64,000 nucleotides of DNA from Loktanella sp. D2R18 (GTDB taxonomy: Bacteria; Pseudomonadota; Alphaproteobacteria; Rhodobacterales; Rhodobacteraceae). Shown here piece by piece: positions 60,691 through 64,000 of the stretch. Every line of letters starts with the position of its first letter. Positions within the stretch are counted from its first letter, which is position 1. The stretch lies in contig NZ_QOCG01000016.1 of the NCBI RefSeq assembly GCF_003318235.1, forward strand, positions 1 through 64,000, written 5' to 3'. The translations under genes were made by a program, and so were the position numbers. Below the pieces are notes generated by a model, which was given only the letters and a program-made list of their open reading frames with translations, was not told the DNA's origin and made no database searches.

Positions 60691-61218
60691 ATGTCAAAGC
60701 AAATGATTCCAGCGTGGGTAGATGGCGGTCTTACTCCCGTTGAAAAGCTAGAGGTCCACCAAAAGGGCCTGAAACATAAGGCCGTCAGCGTCTTTTTGAT
60801 GCAAGGCGAGCGTGTGCTCATCCAGCAGCGCGCGCTAGAGAAATACCATACACCGGGGATGTGGGCGAACACCTGCTGCACCCATCCGCTGTGGAATGAG
60901 ACCGACGACCACTGCGCCACGCGCCGCTTAGCACAAGAGCTAGGCATCACCGGTATTCCCCTGACCTACCGCGACACGATTGAATACCGCGCCGACGTTG
61001 GCGATGCGTTGATTGAACATGAGGTTGTCGCTATTTTCACAGGTCAGACGCCCGCGGGTCTGACGTTCACCCCCAACCCAGAGGAGGTCATGGGGACGCG
61101 GTGGGTTAGTTTTGATGATCTTGCGACGGATATGGCCCGCACCCCTGAAAACTATACTCCGTGGCTGCACATCTATCTTCGTGACCACGCTGCGACGATT
61201 TTGGGCGGCGAGCGCTAA
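60691..61218 (+). CDS. idi: Isopentenyl-diphosphate delta-isomerase, type 1
   Basis: Idi interconverts isopentenyl and dimethylallyl diphosphate, needed for isoprenoids such as quinone tails and carotenoids. The 175-residue Nudix-fold enzyme has the catalytic Cys in MWANTCCTHPLWNET near residues 58-72 and the Nudix-like CATRRLAQELGI with YRADVGDALIEHEVVAIF carrying the catalytic Glu. I chose the ATG at 60691 since the GTG at 60685 is weaker. It stands alone. Confidence 0.94.
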   Translation: MSKQMIPAWVDGGLTPVEKLEVHQKGLKHKAVSVFLMQGERVLIQQRALEKYHTPGMWANTCCTHPLWNETDDHCATRRLAQELGITGIPLTYRDTIEYRADVGDALIEHEVVAIFTGQTPAGLTFTPNPEEVMGTRWVSFDDLATDMARTPENYTPWLHIYLRDHAATILGGER

Positions 61219-61274
61219 GGGGTTTTCGTCCAGCCCAATCCGGTGTTTATGGGCTATATAAGAAGGAATGCATC

Positions 61275-61805
61275 ATGTCGCTTTGGGTTTTTGGATACGG
61301 ATCATTGCTCTGGAATCCCGGTTTTGTCCCGGCACAAACGGTCAAAGCCTGCTTACACGACTATCACCGCAGCTTTTGCATGCTTTCAATCCACCATCGT
61401 GGGTCCGAAGAAGAACCGGGGCTTGTGCTTGCGCTTGACGCGGCACCGGGCGGGCGCTGCACAGGGGTAGCGTTTCAGGTTAAACCCGATGAGGAAGACA
61501 AGGTTTTGGGCGAATTGCGCGCACGCGAGCTCGTGTCCTCAGCTTATTTTGAGCAGCACGTCGATTTACGCACAGATAACGGTGAAACGATCCGCGCCTT
61601 GGCCTATGTCATCGACCCCGACCACGAACAGTATTGCCAATTCGCACTTGAAAAACAGGCGCAAATGATTGCGACAGCCGTCGGTGGACGCGGGCCAAAT
61701 ACTGAATACCTCTACAATACCGCCGCCCATTTAGACCAAATGAATATCCGCGACACCGAAATGGCTTGGCTTGTCGCTCGCGTGCGTGCCTTGACGGCAA
61801 CATGA
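61275..61805 (+). CDS. Gamma-glutamylcyclotransferase ChaC
   Basis: ChaC degrades glutathione to 5-oxoproline and cysteinylglycine in the cytosol. The 176-residue protein has the family start MSLWVFGYGSLLWNPGF, with the phosphate-site YGSL at residues 8-11, the conserved LDAAPGGRCTGVAFQV near 58-73 and the catalytic-Glu region with ELRARELVSSAYFEQ. No partner gene is adjacent. Confidence 0.92.
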   Translation: MSLWVFGYGSLLWNPGFVPAQTVKACLHDYHRSFCMLSIHHRGSEEEPGLVLALDAAPGGRCTGVAFQVKPDEEDKVLGELRARELVSSAYFEQHVDLRTDNGETIRALAYVIDPDHEQYCQFALEKQAQMIATAVGGRGPNTEYLYNTAAHLDQMNIRDTEMAWLVARVRALTAT

Positions 61806-61892
61806 ATTCACCGCCATTATATTTTATATACGCCGCAACCAGCCGATAATGGTATGAGGCGATAGGGTAATTCAGGAATAAGGACTCCCATC

Positions 61893-63035
61893 TTGTCTGA
61901 CAAACGGGAAGCCAAAGCGCCGCCGCAATTTTCACAGCCAATTCGGCAGATCATTTTCATGCTCGTCGTTCTTGGACTGGTTGGGGCTGGGTTTTACCTT
62001 GGGCTTAGCCAGCTGATGGCGATCTACAATTCCAACCCCTATTTGAACGCCGTGATCCTGACAGTGTTTGCGCTTGGGGTTTTGTCCTGCGTCAATCAGG
62101 TGTTTCAACTGATGAAATCAGTCGGCTGGATCGAACATTTCGCCAAGGAGACGGGCGGACACAACTTTACGAAAGCGCCGTCATTGCTTGCGCCTTTGGC
62201 GACATTGCTGCGGTCGCGTGGGGCGCGCACGCAAGTATCATCCAGCTCAGGACGCTCTATCCTTGATTCCGTCGCGCAGCGGATAGACGAAGACCGTGAA
62301 ATCACCCGCTATATCGGGAATGTACTGATCTTTCTTGGTCTTTTGGGGACATTCTATGGGCTAGCGACAACCGTTCCAGCCTTGGTCGATACCATCAGGT
62401 CACTTAATCCCGGAGAAGGCGAAAGCGGCGCTGACATTTTTAACCGTCTGCAAGCCGGGCTTGAGGCACAATTAGGCGGCATGGGCACCGCATTTTCCAG
62501 CTCCCTTTTAGGTCTTGCTGGATCATTGATTGTCGGGTTGCTTGAACTGTTTGCTGGCCACGGACAAAACCGGTTTTATCGCGAACTCGAAGAATGGCTA
62601 TCGACCATCACCCGCGTCGGTATCGACGGTGAAGAAGGCGGCGGTATTGGTGGGCTCGATGCATTTGCTGATCAACTGAGCGAATTGATGGACACAATGC
62701 AAATGACCATCGGTCAGAACGACGCGGATCGCGAACAAACTGATCAACGCTTTGCCAAGCTTGCTGCCGCAGTTGAACAGCTTGCACACATCACGACGGC
62801 CAGCAGCAATAACAACGTCTTTGAACGGATCGCAGAAGGCCAAGAAAAGCTGATCAAAAAACTTGATGATAGCGGCATGGAGGGCATCGACGCCGAAAGC
62901 CGCATGCGTCTGCGGTCGATCGACGTGCAAATGTTGCGCATCCTCGAAGAAATGTCCGCTGGACGCCAAGAAGCGATCGGCGATCTACGTATGGATCTGG
63001 CCAATCTGGCCAGTGCGATCCGGGAACGGGGCTAA
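61893..63035 (+). CDS. ExbB/MotA-like proton-channel protein
   Basis: A 380-residue inner-membrane protein with hydrophobic segments near residues 20-45, 50-70, 135-160 and 200-225. The region GNVLIFLGLLGTFYGLATTVPALV followed by GGMGTAFSSSLLGLAGSLIVGLLELF matches the ExbB/TolQ/MotA core. A long helical tail follows to the C-terminus, unlike the short tail of classical ExbB. The TTG start has AAGGA 8 bases before it and gives the natural N-terminus. It is followed after 3 bases by an OmpA-like partner. Together they should form a proton-driven motor across the envelope, with unknown task. Confidence 0.82.
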   Translation: MSDKREAKAPPQFSQPIRQIIFMLVVLGLVGAGFYLGLSQLMAIYNSNPYLNAVILTVFALGVLSCVNQVFQLMKSVGWIEHFAKETGGHNFTKAPSLLAPLATLLRSRGARTQVSSSSGRSILDSVAQRIDEDREITRYIGNVLIFLGLLGTFYGLATTVPALVDTIRSLNPGEGESGADIFNRLQAGLEAQLGGMGTAFSSSLLGLAGSLIVGLLELFAGHGQNRFYRELEEWLSTITRVGIDGEEGGGIGGLDAFADQLSELMDTMQMTIGQNDADREQTDQRFAKLAAAVEQLAHITTASSNNNVFERIAEGQEKLIKKLDDSGMEGIDAESRMRLRSIDVQMLRILEEMSAGRQEAIGDLRMDLANLASAIRERG

Positions 63036-63038
63036 CCC

Positions 63039-64000
63039 ATGGCGCTGAGCCGCAGAAAATCCAACCGTTTCCAAAACGCCATCTGGCCGGGCTTTGTTGA
63101 CGCGATGACTGGGCTCTTGCTGGTGTTGATGTTCGTACTGACCATTTTCATGGTGATCCAATTTGTGCTGCGCCAAACGATTACCGGCCAAGAAAGCGAA
63201 CTTGAAGCGCTCAACATTGAGGTCGCGGCGCTGGCCAGCACCCTTGGGCTCGCGCAAGATCGCAACACTGCATTGTCAGCCGATCTTGATGCCGCCAACG
63301 CTGAAGCCACCCGACAAGCCAATCGGATTGTATCGCTTTTAGCCGACCGGGACGCACAGGACGCGGCTTTAGCGCAAGCGCAAACCGACATCACAGCGTT
63401 CGAAGCGCAAGTTGCGGGGCTGTTATCGGACCGAGAGGCCGCGCTTGTAAATATTACCGCGCTCGAGGCTGAGAAATCACAACTATTGACCGATCAGGCC
63501 GCGTTAATATCACAACAAGAGGCACTGAACCTCGCGTTGGCCCAAGCCCGCGAAGAAATCGACAGTGGTACCGAAGCAGCGCGCCTTGCCGCCGCGCGCC
63601 GCGAAGCACTTGAATCAATGGTTGCTGATCTGGAATCCGTGGCATCAGAACAGGCAGCGGAACTATCAGATCTAGAAATCGCACAGCTAGCCGATGCCGC
63701 CGCCGCTCAGGCTCTGCGCGAACGGCTCGCCAACGCCGACACCGAATTGACGGCGATGACACTGAACCTAGAACAACAACGCCGCGAAGCCGAAGAAACG
63801 CTGACGTTACTGGCCGCTGCCCGCGCCGCGCAATCTGAATTGGACGCGCTACGCAATCAAGCGGCAGGGGAAAACGACGCGTTGCAACGCGAATTGGCCG
63901 AAGCACGCGCCGCATTGGCTCAGGTGCAAGGCGATCAGGATGTGCAAACGTCAGAGGCCGCACGCCAAGCCGAGCTTCTTGCCATGGCAAACGACGCCCT
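63039..64000 (+). CDS. MotB/OmpA-like partner protein, incomplete at window end
   Basis: The frame is open to the end of the window, giving 320 residues so far. The N-terminus NAIWPGFVDAMTGLLLVLMF has the Asp in the single membrane segment expected of a MotB/ExbD/ZorB-type channel partner (Asp near residue 21). The rest is a long, Ala/Glu/Gln-rich coiled coil with heptad-like periodicity. A C-terminal OmpA domain, if present, lies beyond the window. It starts 3 bases after the ExbB-like gene, so the two form one operon. Confidence 0.78.
   Translation, partial: MALSRRKSNRFQNAIWPGFVDAMTGLLLVLMFVLTIFMVIQFVLRQTITGQESELEALNIEVAALASTLGLAQDRNTALSADLDAANAEATRQANRIVSLLADRDAQDAALAQAQTDITAFEAQVAGLLSDREAALVNITALEAEKSQLLTDQAALISQQEALNLALAQAREEIDSGTEAARLAAARREALESMVADLESVASEQAAELSDLEIAQLADAAAAQALRERLANADTELTAMTLNLEQQRREAEETLTLLAAARAAQSELDALRNQAAGENDALQRELAEARAALAQVQGDQDVQTSEAARQAELLAMANDA

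Noticed and set aside
61893..64000. Calling a Zorya defence system
   Set aside because: Only the motor pair is in the window. The defining downstream genes cannot be seen, and related pairs without defence genes are known.

Overview
The window reads as a chromosomal segment of an alphaproteobacterium of the Rhodobacterales (Roseobacter group). This rests on the gene order rpsT-dnaA-dnaN-recF with mutM, ubiE and ubiB nearby, an alphaproteobacterial type of gyrB and clpB, roseobacter-style intergenic repeats, and a motB N-terminus of the alphaproteobacterial kind. Coding density is high, there are about 63 protein genes, one tRNA and one strong candidate structured RNA. I see no insertion sequence, prophage, integrase or CRISPR array. 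A genus closer than this group cannot be read from the sequence.

Layout. 1-9700: periplasmic methionine sulfoxide repair (msrP, an unknown exported protein, msrQ), a fasciclin lipoprotein, a SpoIIAA-like protein, clpB with a candidate heat-shock promoter, pyrF, an NfeD/stomatin pair and dinB with a candidate LexA site. 9700-14650: a sparse stretch with a doubtful small gene and a hairpin repeat, then an ABC-F ATPase, a LysR/DUF1330 divergent pair, N-formylglutamate amidohydrolase, tRNA-Val and rpmJ. 14800-18550: three exported proteins, namely one with three PPC-like repeats, a caspase-fold protein lacking both catalytic residues, and a beta-barrel lipoprotein. 18660-27800: an orphan formate dehydrogenase alpha subunit, an ArsR/permease pair behind a 28-bp perfect palindrome, and mixed housekeeping genes. 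27860-30400: a structured RNA with a full-length Shine-Dalgarno sequence locked in a stem, an 11-bp phased repeat, arfB, and a single AIPR-family nuclease gene with AT-rich composition. 30390-40850: NAD salvage (pncA, pncB) around a glycosyltransferase, phosphoesterase, Hsp70-like, trhO, transporters and an acidic OmpA-like protein.

40970-55100 is the replication and ubiquinone region: gyrB, LysE exporter, VOC protein, recF, dnaN, dnaA and rpsT, all on the minus strand, then an exported PilJ-domain protein, enoyl-CoA hydratase, mutM, and ubiE-ubiB on the plus strand. 55100-58100 is a small flagellar group (flgD, fliK, a rod-binding protein, a FlgN-like chaperone) followed by a motB gene cut off after about 30 codons, which suggests that a larger flagellar locus was deleted or moved. 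The window ends with a Gfo/Idh/MocA-ThuA pair, idi, chaC, and an ExbB-like/OmpA-like proton-channel pair whose second gene runs off the end.

The most unusual things are the structured RNA at 27862-28032, the broken motB, the pseudo-caspase, the unknown protein between msrP and msrQ, and the lone AIPR nuclease.
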